Positions 26,702 to 35,558 are shown, counted from the stretch's first letter. The stretch is DNA of 39,404 nt from Ectopseudomonas oleovorans (GCF_003052605.1 NZ_QASO01000036.1:1-39404), one strand, 5' to 3'. Numbers and translations: made by a program. The notes: generated by a model from the letters alone, not told the origin.

Positions 26702-26879
26702 GTCGCCGCTGAAGCCCCTCCCACGGTTTGCGGTGCCCCACAATTCAGCGCGTTGGGCGGGTGCAACCCGCCATCGCCATTCTGGCGGGTTGCACCCGCC
26801 CTACGATGTATCGGTCACCTGTGAATTGAAGAGGGGAGGCAAACCGTGCTGGCTCAGTGAGAGGGGCTTCAGCCGCGAC
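26702..26879. repeat. Nested palindromic element, about 178 bp
   Basis: Outer 19-bp arms GTCGCCGCTGAAGCCCCTC (26702-26720) and GAGGGGCTTCAGCCGCGAC (26861-26879) differ at one position. Inside them lie CACGGTTTGC (26722-26731) with GCAAACCGTG (26839-26848), then CAATTCA (26741-26747) with TGAATTG (26822-26828). Innermost is a perfect 18-bp inverted repeat (26755-26772 with 26784-26801). The whole can fold into one long hairpin. No ORF is inside it, so it resembles a MITE or REPIN with a second palindrome inserted at its centre. Confidence 0.75.
26753..26804. repeat. GGGCGGGT palindromic repeat pair, copy 2
   Basis: GGGCGGGTGCAACCCGCC and GGCGGGTTGCACCCGCCC are exact reverse complements separated by 11 bp, the same family and spacing class as 19014-19066. 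It forms the core of the larger nested palindrome. Confidence 0.8.
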
Positions 26880-26904
26880 TGCTGTATGGCGGTGATCCGG
26901 CAAC

Positions 26905-26920
26905 CTGGCACGTCACCTGC
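26905..26920 (+). promoter_or_regulatory. Sigma-54 (RpoN) -24/-12 promoter candidate
   Basis: TGGCACGTCACCTGCT matches TGGCACG-N4-TTGCW at all but one position, with GG and GC exactly 10 bp apart. It points toward the TAXI-type gene at 27120. A second TGGCACGT begins 17 bp downstream (26922) but lacks correctly spaced GC. Confidence 0.55.
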
Positions 26921-26986
26921 TCTGGCACGTACAAGCTCGCGCGCCTGTCGCGCGGCCGGACTGATAAAAAAGACAAGAGGTCAGCC

Positions 26987-27091
26987 ATGTTCTGCTATCA
27001 CTTCACTGCAAACCCCTCATCGTTCAATCCGCTTCGCGAGTGCCTATTCCGGCGCCAGAAGACTGCCTGCACAGCACTGCCGCGTCCTTAG
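26987..27091 (+). CDS. Possible 34-residue leader ORF
   Basis: ATG 26987 follows AGAGG with 6-nt spacing. It encodes MFCYHFTANPSSFNPLRECLF and on to a TAG at 27089, 28 bp before the TAXI-type gene. I recognise no family. It lies on the predicted sigma-54 transcript, so it could be a leader peptide, or chance. Confidence 0.25.
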   Translation: MFCYHFTANPSSFNPLRECLFRRQKTACTALPRP

Positions 27092-27099
27092 CTAAAAAT

Positions 27100-27107
27100 A
27101 ACAACAA
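27100..27107 (+). promoter_or_regulatory. Hfq/Crc (CA) motif before the TAXI-type gene
   Basis: AACAACAA, an exact AAnAAnAA match, lies 3 nt before the GGAG Shine-Dalgarno of the gene at 27120. This is the usual arrangement for carbon-catabolite repression of uptake genes in Pseudomonas. Confidence 0.5.
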
Positions 27108-27119
27108 CGGAGAATTCCC

Positions 27120-27512
27120 ATGCACTTAGCCAAGCGCCTTGGCCTGTTCGCCGCTGCCGCGATTTTGGCCAGTAGTCCCAACGCTCACGCCAATCCAACC
27201 TCGATCAACATCCTTACCGGCGGTATCGGCAGCAGCACCTATCAGTCGGGCACCATTCCTGCCGACACCTACAAGGGCCAGGCCAACGACGTGACGACGG
27301 CGACCATTACCAACGTTCTGGTCAGCCAGACCAGCGTTTCCGACGCCGTGGCCTATCAGATGACCAAGCTGCTCTTCGAGAACCTCGACCGACTGGCCGA
27401 TGCGCATCCGGCAGCCAAGGACATCAGACTGGAGCGCGCCACCAGTGGTCTGCCGATTCCGCTGCACCCAGGCGCCGAGCGCTTTTACCGAGAAGTGGAC
27501 GTTCTCATGTAG
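27120..27512 (+). pseudogene. TAXI-family TRAP transporter binding protein with large internal deletion
   Basis: The 130-residue product starts with a good signal peptide (cleavage near AHA, residue 24) and the TAXI opening SINILTGGIGSSTYQSG. It then jumps to the family's C-terminal part IPADTYKGQANDVTTATITNVLV...AYQMTKLLFENLDRLADAHPAAKDI...LPIPLHPGAERFYREVDVL. Intact TAXI solute receptors are about 310-330 residues, so roughly 190-200 residues are missing. The junction is near residues 43-45, in frame. The ligand-binding cleft cannot form. Promoter-like, Hfq/Crc and ribosome-binding sequences remain intact upstream. No TRAP permease is nearby. Either a remnant or a repurposed small periplasmic protein. 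Confidence 0.75.
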
Positions 27513-27520
27513 AGCGCCGC

Positions 27521-27952
27521 TCAGCCTTTGGCTGCGGCGAGAAAAGGCGCCAGGCGCTGCGCCATTTCGGCACCCAGCGCCTGCAGGCCACTCATTGGCC
27601 GCACCATGACCTCGAACTCGAGGATTAGCCCCGAATCGTCGAAACGAATCATGTCGATTCCTTTCAACTCGCGCCCACCAACCTTCGCGGAAAACTCCAG
27701 CACCACATTGAGGCCATCGGCGGTGGCCAGTTCACGGTGATAGGCGAAGTCCTCGAATACCTTGAGCACAGTATTGAGGATCATATTGACCACCTGCGCT
27801 CCCGGATACGGGGTGTGTGCCATCGGTGAGCGGAACACCGCCTGTGGGTGCAGCAACTCAGGCAAGGCGCTCAGATCCCTGGCGGCGACGAATTGGTGCC
27901 AGCGCTCGAGGCTGGCTGCAGCGGCAGGTTGCAGCAGGGCATTGAGAGACAC
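27521..27952 (-). CDS. NTF2-like / SnoaL-like protein
   Basis: A 143-residue single-domain protein. LERWHQFVAARDLSALPELLHPQAVFRSPMAHTPYPG is the characteristic start of the NTF2-like cone fold (helices and then the first strands). Later strands end in MIRFDDSGLILEFEVMVRP. Family members include isomerases, cyclases and many of unknown role, so no reaction is assigned. The start is GTG 27952, with GGAGG 5 nt upstream. It lies just past the fadH terminator, in the same direction, and converges on the TAXI remnant with an 8-bp gap. Read-through from fadH could express it. Confidence 0.85.
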   Translation of the reverse strand: MSLNALLQPAAAASLERWHQFVAARDLSALPELLHPQAVFRSPMAHTPYPGAQVVNMILNTVLKVFEDFAYHRELATADGLNVVLEFSAKVGGRELKGIDMIRFDDSGLILEFEVMVRPMSGLQALGAEMAQRLAPFLAAAKG

Positions 27953-27984
27953 CGGCTCCTCCTTGTTGTTTTCAGGCCAGATAG

Positions 27985-28010
27985 CAAACGCCCCGCACTA
28001 GGCGGGGCGT
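27985..28010 (-). terminator. Terminator of fadH
   Basis: ACGCCCCGC (27988-27996) and GCGGGGCGT (28002-28010) form a 9-bp stem with loop ACTAG, followed on the minus strand by TTTGC. The short T run suggests incomplete termination. Confidence 0.75.
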
Positions 28011-28015
28011 CATCA

Positions 28016-30181
<2,166 letters not shown>

Positions 30182-30250
30182 ATTGCAATCTCGCTTGGCA
30201 GCACGACTCCACCGGCCTACCCTGCAACGCAATCAAGCCGAAAATCTGAC

Positions 30251-31276
30251 ATGCGCCTACTGATCACCCTCGTGCTATCGCTCGCCCTGCTGACCGCCCT
30301 CGGCAGCTACGCCCACTGGATCGAGCAACGCCCCGGCAGCCATTACCTGTCCGACCTGCGTAGCCAGGTGGCGCTGGATATTGGTCAGCTCGGCACGCGC
30401 GGCAACCTGCTGGGCATCCAGCCCGAGCTGTTCGCCGCCGACTACCAGAGCCTGGCGCGCCTGCGCCTGAAACTGGCGGCCTATCTGGATCATGCCCGCG
30501 AACAAGGCCTGCTCAGCGAACGCACCGTCGTCGTACTGCCCGAGCATATCGGCACCTGGCTGCTAGCTATTGATGAGAAGGATGCGCTGTACCGCGCCGA
30601 TGAGCGCCACCAGGCGCTGCGTTGGCTGGCAGCGCGTAACACGGTGGATTTTCTCGGCGCCTGGCTCAACGCTGACGGCGACGCACGCCTGGACGATGCT
30701 CTGCTGCGCACCAAGGCCAAGCGCATGGCGCATGACTATCAGCAACTGTTCGGCGACCTGGCCCGCGATTACCGGGTCACTCTAGTGGCCGGCTCCATCG
30801 TCCTGCCCGAGCCTCGCCTGCATGAAGGTCGCCTCAATGTCGGTCGTGGGCCGCTGTACAACGTCAGCCTGGTATTCGACCGAACCGGCCAACCACTGGG
30901 GCAACCGCAGCGCCATGCCTTCGAGGCCGGCACACTGACCACCGCAGCAGCCGACACCCTGCAGGTGCTGGAGACTCCGGCCGGTCGACTTGGCGTGCTG
31001 CTCGGCAGCGACACCCGTCACCTTGCTCGGGCTCAGACGCCGCACGATGAAGCCATCGAGCTGCTGGCCATACCCAGCGACCTCGACGACCAGACGGACG
31101 ACACGCCGCTCATCGCACACCTGCAGGCCCATGGCATTCGCGCCGGGCTGAAAGTCCATCTGCGCGGCAGATTGTGGGAGCGCAGCGGCCAGCCCACCGC
31201 GCTCGCCTTCGATGCAGGCCGCAGCACTCACAGCGCCAGCGACCGGGGCGCACAACTGGTCAATATCTGGCTATGA
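30251..31276 (+). CDS. Nitrilase-fold protein lacking the catalytic Lys and Cys (pseudoenzyme), membrane-anchored
   Basis: A 341-residue protein with an uncleaved-looking N-terminal TM segment (about 3-20) and a carbon-nitrogen hydrolase fold. The Glu of the triad is kept (VVVLPEH, Glu98). The Lys position reads Arg221 in GQPQRHAF, and the nucleophile position reads Gly252 in GVLLGSDTRHL, where active members have a form like ICYD-x-R. LYNVSLVFDRTGQPLG confirms the register. It is therefore probably not a hydrolase and may bind a ligand. The start ribosome site is weak. Its stop overlaps the AraC-type start (ATGA), so the pair is translationally coupled, suggesting a sensing or partner role. 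Confidence 0.8.
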   Translation: MRLLITLVLSLALLTALGSYAHWIEQRPGSHYLSDLRSQVALDIGQLGTRGNLLGIQPELFAADYQSLARLRLKLAAYLDHAREQGLLSERTVVVLPEHIGTWLLAIDEKDALYRADERHQALRWLAARNTVDFLGAWLNADGDARLDDALLRTKAKRMAHDYQQLFGDLARDYRVTLVAGSIVLPEPRLHEGRLNVGRGPLYNVSLVFDRTGQPLGQPQRHAFEAGTLTTAAADTLQVLETPAGRLGVLLGSDTRHLARAQTPHDEAIELLAIPSDLDDQTDDTPLIAHLQAHGIRAGLKVHLRGRLWERSGQPTALAFDAGRSTHSASDRGAQLVNIWL

Positions 31277-32358
31277 AGAGCTCACGCGTTCGCCTTGGCG
31301 ACCTCTCCGTCGGCTTCACCCAACCACTGGCCGCCGCACTGCGCGCCAAGGGGCACGATCCACAGCCCCTGCTGCAACAATTCGGCCTCGACACCGCGCG
31401 CCTGAGCGAGCCACGCGCACGCCTGTCGATCCCCCGCTTCATGCGCCTTGGCCATAGCGCCATTGCCCTGTGCGACAACCCCGCCCTGGGCCTGGAGATG
31501 GGCCGTCACAGCCGCCTCAGCCAGGTTGGCCTGGCCGGCATCTGCGCCGCGCAGGCGCCTGATCTGCGCGAAGCGGCACGCACCCTGACCCGCTTCGAGC
31601 CGTTGTACGCCGCCAACTATCGCGGCCGTTCGGGCTTCAGCGAGGATGCGCGCGGCGCCTGGCTGCATTTCTATTCCATCAGCCCCTACAACGCCTACAA
31701 CCGTTTCGTGGTGGACTCGGTGCTGGCCGGCTGGCAGACCAACCTGAGCCAGGTGGTCGACCGATCCATCACCGCGGAAAAGGTCGAGATCGAATTTCCT
31801 GCACCGGACTACGGCGAACGCTACGAAGCGCTGTTCGGCTGCCCCGTCGAGTTCAGCGCTGGCGCCAATCGCCTGCGCCTGAGCAGCGAAACCCTGGCCC
31901 TGCGCAATCCACAGCATTGCCCTGGCACCTGGCGGCACCTGCTGGAGCTGTGTGAACGAGAGCTCGATCAACTGACCCGCACGCGCAGCCTGCGCGAACA
32001 GGTCATCCAGCTACTCGGCCCACTGTTGCACGGCCACGAGCCGGATCTGCAGGAAGTGGCGCGCAGCCTGCATCTGCCGAGCTGGACGCTGCGGCGCAAG
32101 CTGGCCGAGGAAGGCACGCAATTTCGCGCCATCCTCAACGATACCCGCCGCGACCTGGCCACGGCCTATATCCGTGATACCGAGCTGGCCTTTGGCGAGA
32201 TCGCCTACCTGCTCGGCTTCGCCTCGGCCGAAGCCTTCCAGCGCGCCTTCAAGCGCTGGCTCGGGCAAACACCCGGCGACTACCGCCGCACACAGCGCAG
32301 GGCCAGCGGCGAAGCTCAGAGTTCGGTGGCGTCGTCGTCCACATCGGGCATGTCCTGA
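31273..32358 (+). CDS. AraC-family transcriptional regulator
   Basis: A 361-residue regulator. The N-terminal domain (about 15-200) is the arabinose-binding-like PF12625 type (LLQQFGLDTARLSEPRARLSIPRFMRLGHSAIALCDNPALGLEMG). The C-terminal double HTH (about 255-345) contains PDLQEVARSLHLPSWTLRRKLAEEGTQFRAILNDTRRDLA and FGEIAYLLGFASAEAFQRAFKRWLGQTPGDYR. ATG 31273 overlaps the nitrilase-like stop by 4 nt. Members of this type often control fatty-acid or amine catabolism. Here divergent fadH and the paired AATGATCAAAA sites suggest that fadH is a target (inference). Its 3' end overlaps a small gene on the other strand. Confidence 0.93.
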   Translation: MKSSRVRLGDLSVGFTQPLAAALRAKGHDPQPLLQQFGLDTARLSEPRARLSIPRFMRLGHSAIALCDNPALGLEMGRHSRLSQVGLAGICAAQAPDLREAARTLTRFEPLYAANYRGRSGFSEDARGAWLHFYSISPYNAYNRFVVDSVLAGWQTNLSQVVDRSITAEKVEIEFPAPDYGERYEALFGCPVEFSAGANRLRLSSETLALRNPQHCPGTWRHLLELCERELDQLTRTRSLREQVIQLLGPLLHGHEPDLQEVARSLHLPSWTLRRKLAEEGTQFRAILNDTRRDLATAYIRDTELAFGEIAYLLGFASAEAFQRAFKRWLGQTPGDYRRTQRRASGEAQSSVASSSTSGMS

Positions 32359-32402
32359 CTGAGGACGTCGCGCTCGAGCAGTTCTTCCTGATAGTCATCC
32401 AT
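32316..32402 (-). CDS. Candidate 28-residue acidic protein antisense to the AraC gene end
   Basis: Encodes MDDYQEELLERDVLSQDMPD and ends VDDDATEL: 28 residues with about 12 acidic residues and one basic. AGGAG lies 8 nt before ATG 32402, an unusually good ribosome site for a chance ORF. Its last 43 bp overlap the 3' end of the AraC-type gene on the opposite strand. No TM segment or signal. I do not recognise a characterised family. It could be a small regulatory or chaperone-like peptide. Confidence 0.5.
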   Translation of the reverse strand: MDDYQEELLERDVLSQDMPDVDDDATEL

Positions 32403-32512
32403 CGGGCATTCTCCTGGGGCATTTCATCTTTCGTTAGCAAGCTACGTTGCCAGTGTGAAGACAAGATGACGAAAAACCGCAGGGCGATTGATTACCCCGG
32501 ATCACAGGCAAT

Positions 32513-32545
32513 AAAAAACCCGTCGACCTTGCGATCGACGGGTTT
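32513..32545 (-). terminator. Terminator of the tRNA operon
   Basis: AAACCCGTCGA (32516-32526) and TCGACGGGTTT (32535-32545) form an 11-bp stem. On the minus strand it is followed by a T6 run. It lies 7 bp past the last tRNA-Asp. Confidence 0.9.
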
Positions 32546-32551
32546 CGTATA

Positions 32552-32628
32552 TGGCGCAGCGGACGGGACTCGAACCCGCGACCCCCGGCGTGACAGGCCG
32601 GTATTCTAACCGACTGAACTACCGCTGC
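32552..32628 (-). tRNA. tRNA-Asp (GTC), copy 2
   Basis: A 77-nt cloverleaf on the minus strand. Acceptor GCAGCGG pairs with CCGCTGC, discriminator G, encoded CCA, D arm TAGTTCAGTCGGTTAGA, anticodon loop CCTGTCACG with GTC, and T arm GGGTTCGAGTCCC. It is identical to the copy at 32737-32813. Confidence 0.98.
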
Positions 32629-32736
32629 GTGTCGGTTGGACTTTCGCCCAGAAAACTCTTTAAGCGTTACTGCATCTGATGGCGTCCTTGCGGACTCTGC
32701 CATCTCAAACCGATGAATCATCGATCTGGGAAATAA

Positions 32737-32813
32737 TGGCGCAGCGGACGGGACTCGAACCCGCGACCCCCGGCGTGACAGGCCGGTATTCTAACCGACT
32801 GAACTACCGCTGC
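32737..32813 (-). tRNA. tRNA-Asp (GTC), copy 1
   Basis: Same 77-nt sequence as the downstream copy, displaced by exactly 185 bp, with encoded CCA and anticodon GTC. The 108-bp spacer between the two copies has no feature I can name. Confidence 0.98.
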
Positions 32814-32847
32814 GCGTCGGTGGACTTTCGTCCTTCTCACTGGGCTA

Positions 32848-32923
32848 TGGTGGGTGATGACGGGATCGAACCGCCGACCCTCTGCTTGTAAGGCAGATGC
32901 TCTCCCGGCTGAGCTAATCACCC
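32848..32923 (-). tRNA. tRNA-Val (TAC)
   Basis: A 76-nt cloverleaf on the minus strand. Acceptor GGGTGAT pairs with ATCACCC, discriminator A, encoded CCA, D arm TAGCTCAGCCGGGAGA, anticodon loop CCTTACAAG with TAC, and T arm CGGTTCGATCCCG. First gene of the Val-Asp-Asp operon. Confidence 0.98.
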
Positions 32924-32944
32924 ATGTGCCTTAGCGAGGCGCGC

Positions 32945-32973
32945 ACTTTATGCAGGCGGCGATGCTAAGTCAA
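32945..32973 (-). promoter_or_regulatory. Sigma-70 promoter of the tRNA operon with GC-rich discriminator
   Basis: TTGACT (32973-32968), a 17-bp spacer and TAAAGT (32950-32945) on the minus strand, followed by GCGCGCC before the start site. A GC-rich discriminator is the mark of stringently controlled stable-RNA promoters. Confidence 0.85.
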
Positions 32974-32995
32974 CACCCCGCTTGAATTTTTTCTG

Positions 32996-33015
32996 AAAAA
33001 GGCGGGGTCACCGCC
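32996..33015 (-). terminator. Terminator downstream of the MarR gene
   Basis: GGCGG (33001-33005) and CCGCC (33011-33015) with a 5-nt loop, followed on the minus strand by TTTTTC. It insulates the MarR gene from the tRNA promoter. Confidence 0.65.
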
Positions 33016-33051
33016 TGATGCCTGGCAGTTACACGTCGCCGCTGCGAATGC

Positions 33052-33127
33052 GTAGGAGCGGCGCCCCGCCGCGAACCGGGGCGATGCGCCATTGAAAAGC
33101 TTCGCCCCGGGGCGGGGCTCCTACGAA
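33052..33127. repeat. REP doublet (REPIN), copy 2
   Basis: GTAGGAGCGGCGCCCCGCCGCGAA on the left and a right arm ending GGGGCTCCTACGAA, in inverted orientation around a 30-bp middle. The right arm is identical to that of the copy at 15086-15146. The middle segment is longer here. Confidence 0.85.
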
Positions 33128-33161
33128 AGGCCGGTTTGGCAACCTAGGGTCATCGCCCAGC

Positions 33162-33635
33162 TCATTCCATCTCGCCGCACAGCTCGGCCGCTCTCAATAG
33201 CGCCGCTGTCAGGCTGTGGCGCTCCCAGTCGGCCAGCGCAGCGAAACGCTGGTTGAATTCCGGTGGCATCAACGAAGGTGCTTGCTGGATCAGCTCACGG
33301 CCCGCATCGCTGATCAACAGCCACTGGCGCCGGCGATCCTGATCATCACGCTGGCGCTGCAACAGACCACGCTCTTCCAAGCGATCGAGCATGCCGGACA
33401 GCGTCGCAGCGGTAAGGCTAACGCGGCTGCTGAGCACGCTGGCGGTCAGGCGCGCTTCACTGGCCAGTACCTGCAGGATCATCAACTGCATGGGCGTCAG
33501 CCCACCGAAGCGGGCCAGGCGCTTGGCGTGCACCTCCCCCGCCTGCTGCAAGCGCCGCAGCGCCTGAAACAGGGGCATCTCGAAGGCCATGACAGATGAC
33601 AAATCTATTTCAACAGGAACTTTTTTATCGCTCAT
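33162..33635 (-). CDS. MarR-family transcriptional regulator
   Basis: A 157-residue winged-helix regulator. FGGLTPMQLMILQVLASEARLTASVLSSRVSLTAATLSGMLDRLEERGLLQRQRDDQDRRRQWLLISDAGREL is the full MarR DNA-binding region, with the wing DDQDRR. ATG 33635 is preferred; the frame opens at a TTG (33644) with no better ribosome site. It is divergent from the NAGGN genes asnO-ngg-peptidase, as I recall for P. aeruginosa, and the 108-bp gap contains an 8-bp inverted repeat suited to a MarR dimer. It is probably the repressor or osmotic-response regulator of that operon (inference). Confidence 0.9.
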   Translation of the reverse strand: MSDKKVPVEIDLSSVMAFEMPLFQALRRLQQAGEVHAKRLARFGGLTPMQLMILQVLASEARLTASVLSSRVSLTAATLSGMLDRLEERGLLQRQRDDQDRRRQWLLISDAGRELIQQAPSLMPPEFNQRFAALADWERHSLTAALLRAAELCGEME

Positions 33636-33653
33636 AAGCACCAATTAATGAAA

Positions 33654-33691
33654 ACCAAAACTTTGACATGAAAGCATTATTTTGTTTTGGT
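33654..33691. promoter_or_regulatory. Candidate MarR operator / divergent promoter region
   Basis: ACCAAAAC (33654-33661) and GTTTTGGT (33684-33691) are perfect inverted repeats with centres 30 bp apart. TTGACA at 33663-33668 lies between them. Position between marR and asnO fits autoregulation plus operon control. Confidence 0.45.
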
Positions 33692-33697
33692 GTAAAA

Positions 33698-33713
33698 GGC
33701 TCGATCACGAGCC
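33698..33713 (+). other. Hairpin in the asnO leader
   Basis: GGCTCG and CGAGCC pair around ATCA, 30 bp before the asnO start. No T run, so it is not a simple terminator. Confidence 0.3.
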
Positions 33714-33743
33714 ACTCCCCAACGGCAACACCGGTAAGGAACT

Positions 33744-35513
33744 ATGTGCGGAATAGCTGGAGAACTACGTTTTGATCGACGCCCCGCGGACCTGGCGGCA
33801 GTCGAACGCATCACCCACCACCTCGCCCCTCGCGGCCCCGACGCCCACGGCTTCCACAGCCAGGGCCCCATTGCCCTCGGCCATCGCCGCCTGAAGATCA
33901 TGGATCTGGCCGAAGCCTCGGGCCAGCCGATGATCGACAGCGATCTCGGCCTGTCCATGGTGTTCAACGGCGCCATTTACAACTACCCCGAGCTGCGCGC
34001 CGAGCTGGAGGCGCTGGGTTATCGCTTCTTCTCCGGCGGCGACACCGAGGTGCTGCTCAAGGGCTATCACGCGTGGGGCGAGAAACTGCTGCCCAAGCTC
34101 AATGGCATGTTCGCCTTCGCCGTCTGGGAGCGTGACAAGCAGAACCTGTTCATCGCCCGCGACCGCCTCGGCGTCAAACCGCTGTATCTGTCGCGCACTG
34201 GTGAGCGCCTGCGCTTCGCCTCGTCGCTGCCAGCCCTGCTGCAGGGTGGCGACATCGCCAAGACGCTGGATGCCGTCGCCCTCAACCACTATTTGAACTT
34301 CCATGCCGTGGTACCCGCGCCGCGCACCATTCTGGCGGGCGTGGAGAAACTGCCGCCAGCCACTTGGATGCGTGTCGATGCCGACGGCAAGGTCGAGCAG
34401 CACACCTGGTGGACGCTGCAGTTCGGCCCGCAAGGCGAGGAAGTGAACTTCGGTTTTGAAGAATGGCGCGACCGCACACTGCAGACCATGCGCGAAGCGG
34501 TGGAGATTCGTCAGCGCGCGGCGGTCGACGTCGGCGTGCTGCTCTCCGGTGGCGTCGATTCGAGCATGCTGGTCGGCCTGCTGCGCGAAGCCGGGGTGGA
34601 CAACCTGCTGACCTTCTCCATCGGCTTCCAGGATGCCGGCGGCGAACGTGGCGACGAATTCCAGTATTCGGACCTGATCGCCCAGCATTTCGGCACCCGC
34701 CATCATCAATTGCGCATTGGCGAGCACGAGATTCTCGAGCAGCTGCCGCAGGCCTTCCGTGCCATGAGCGAGCCGATGGTCAGCCATGACTGCATCGCCT
34801 TCTACCTGCTCTCGCGGGAAGTGGCCAAGCACTGCAAGGTGGTGCAGAGTGGCCAAGGCGCCGATGAACTGTTCGCTGGCTACCACTGGTACCCGCAGGT
34901 CGATGGCGCCAAGGATGCTTTCGCCGCCTACCGCGCGGCTTTCTTCGACCGCGAGCACGACGAATACGCGGCCTGCATGCAGCCCGCCTGGCTGACCGGC
35001 GACATGGCCGGCGACTTCGTGCGCGAGCACTTCGCCATGCCCGGTGCCGATGCTGCAGTGGACAAGGCCCTGCGCCTGGACAGCACGGTGATGCTGGTCG
35101 ACGACCCGGTCAAGCGCGTGGACAACATGACCATGGCCTGGGGTCTGGAGGCGCGCACGCCGTTCCTCGACTACCGCGTGGCCGAGCTGTCGGCGCGCAT
35201 TCCGGCGCAGTTCAAGCTGCCTGAGGGCGGCAAGTACGTGCTCAAGGAAGCCGCGCGTAAGGTCATCCCCAGCGAGGTGATCGACCGGCCCAAGGGCTAC
35301 TTCCCGGTGCCGGGTCTCAAGCATCTGGAAGGCGCCACCCTGGGTTGGGTGCGCGACCTGCTGCTCGACCCCAGCCAGGATCGCGGCCTGTTCAACCCGA
35401 CCATGCTCGATCAGTTGCTGACCAACCCGCAGGGCCAGCTCACGCGGCTACGCGGCTCCAAGCTGTGGCAGCTTGCGGCGCTCAACCTGTGGCTGAGCGA
35501 ACAGGGTCTGTAA
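33744..35513 (+). CDS. asnO: N-acetylglutaminylglutamine amidotransferase
   Basis: Asparagine-synthetase-like enzyme that adds the terminal amide in the synthesis of NAGGN, a dipeptide osmoprotectant made under salt stress. At 589 residues it has the N-terminal glutaminase with nucleophile Cys2 (MCGIAGEL, LAPRGPDAHG, LGHRRLKIMDL, MVFNGAIYN). The synthetase domain has the PP-loop LLSGGVDSSMLVGLL, SGQGADELFAGY and LEARTPFLDY. The start at 33744 must be the ATG before Cys2, and AAGGA lies just upstream. It is the first gene of the operon, divergent from the MarR gene. Confidence 0.95.
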   Translation: MCGIAGELRFDRRPADLAAVERITHHLAPRGPDAHGFHSQGPIALGHRRLKIMDLAEASGQPMIDSDLGLSMVFNGAIYNYPELRAELEALGYRFFSGGDTEVLLKGYHAWGEKLLPKLNGMFAFAVWERDKQNLFIARDRLGVKPLYLSRTGERLRFASSLPALLQGGDIAKTLDAVALNHYLNFHAVVPAPRTILAGVEKLPPATWMRVDADGKVEQHTWWTLQFGPQGEEVNFGFEEWRDRTLQTMREAVEIRQRAAVDVGVLLSGGVDSSMLVGLLREAGVDNLLTFSIGFQDAGGERGDEFQYSDLIAQHFGTRHHQLRIGEHEILEQLPQAFRAMSEPMVSHDCIAFYLLSREVAKHCKVVQSGQGADELFAGYHWYPQVDGAKDAFAAYRAAFFDREHDEYAACMQPAWLTGDMAGDFVREHFAMPGADAAVDKALRLDSTVMLVDDPVKRVDNMTMAWGLEARTPFLDYRVAELSARIPAQFKLPEGGKYVLKEAARKVIPSEVIDRPKGYFPVPGLKHLEGATLGWVRDLLLDPSQDRGLFNPTMLDQLLTNPQGQLTRLRGSKLWQLAALNLWLSEQGL

Positions 35514-35520
35514 CTCAAAT

Positions 35521-35542
35521 GGAGCGGCCATTTGGCCGCTCC
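35521..35542 (+). other. Hairpin after asnO
   Basis: GGAGCGGCCA (35521-35530) and TGGCCGCTCC (35533-35542) form a perfect 10-bp stem 8 bp after the asnO stop, without a T run. Likely a transcript-stabilising or attenuating element between asnO and ngg, or a degenerate REP. Confidence 0.4.
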
Positions 35543-35558
35543 TGCAGGATCAATGGTC

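Larger units (their letters stand above)
26357..27119. other. 763-bp region without an established gene
   Basis: Contains, from left: the upstream side of the coiled-coil gene, a nested palindrome (26702-26879), a sigma-54-type promoter (26905-26920), a possible 34-codon leader ORF (26987-27091) and an Hfq/Crc-type motif (27100-27107). I see nothing else between 26357 and 26700. Confidence 0.6.

Noticed and set aside
26922..26937. Second TGGCACGT as another sigma-54 promoter
   Set aside because: The GC lies 9 rather than 10 bp from GG and the -12 box is poor.
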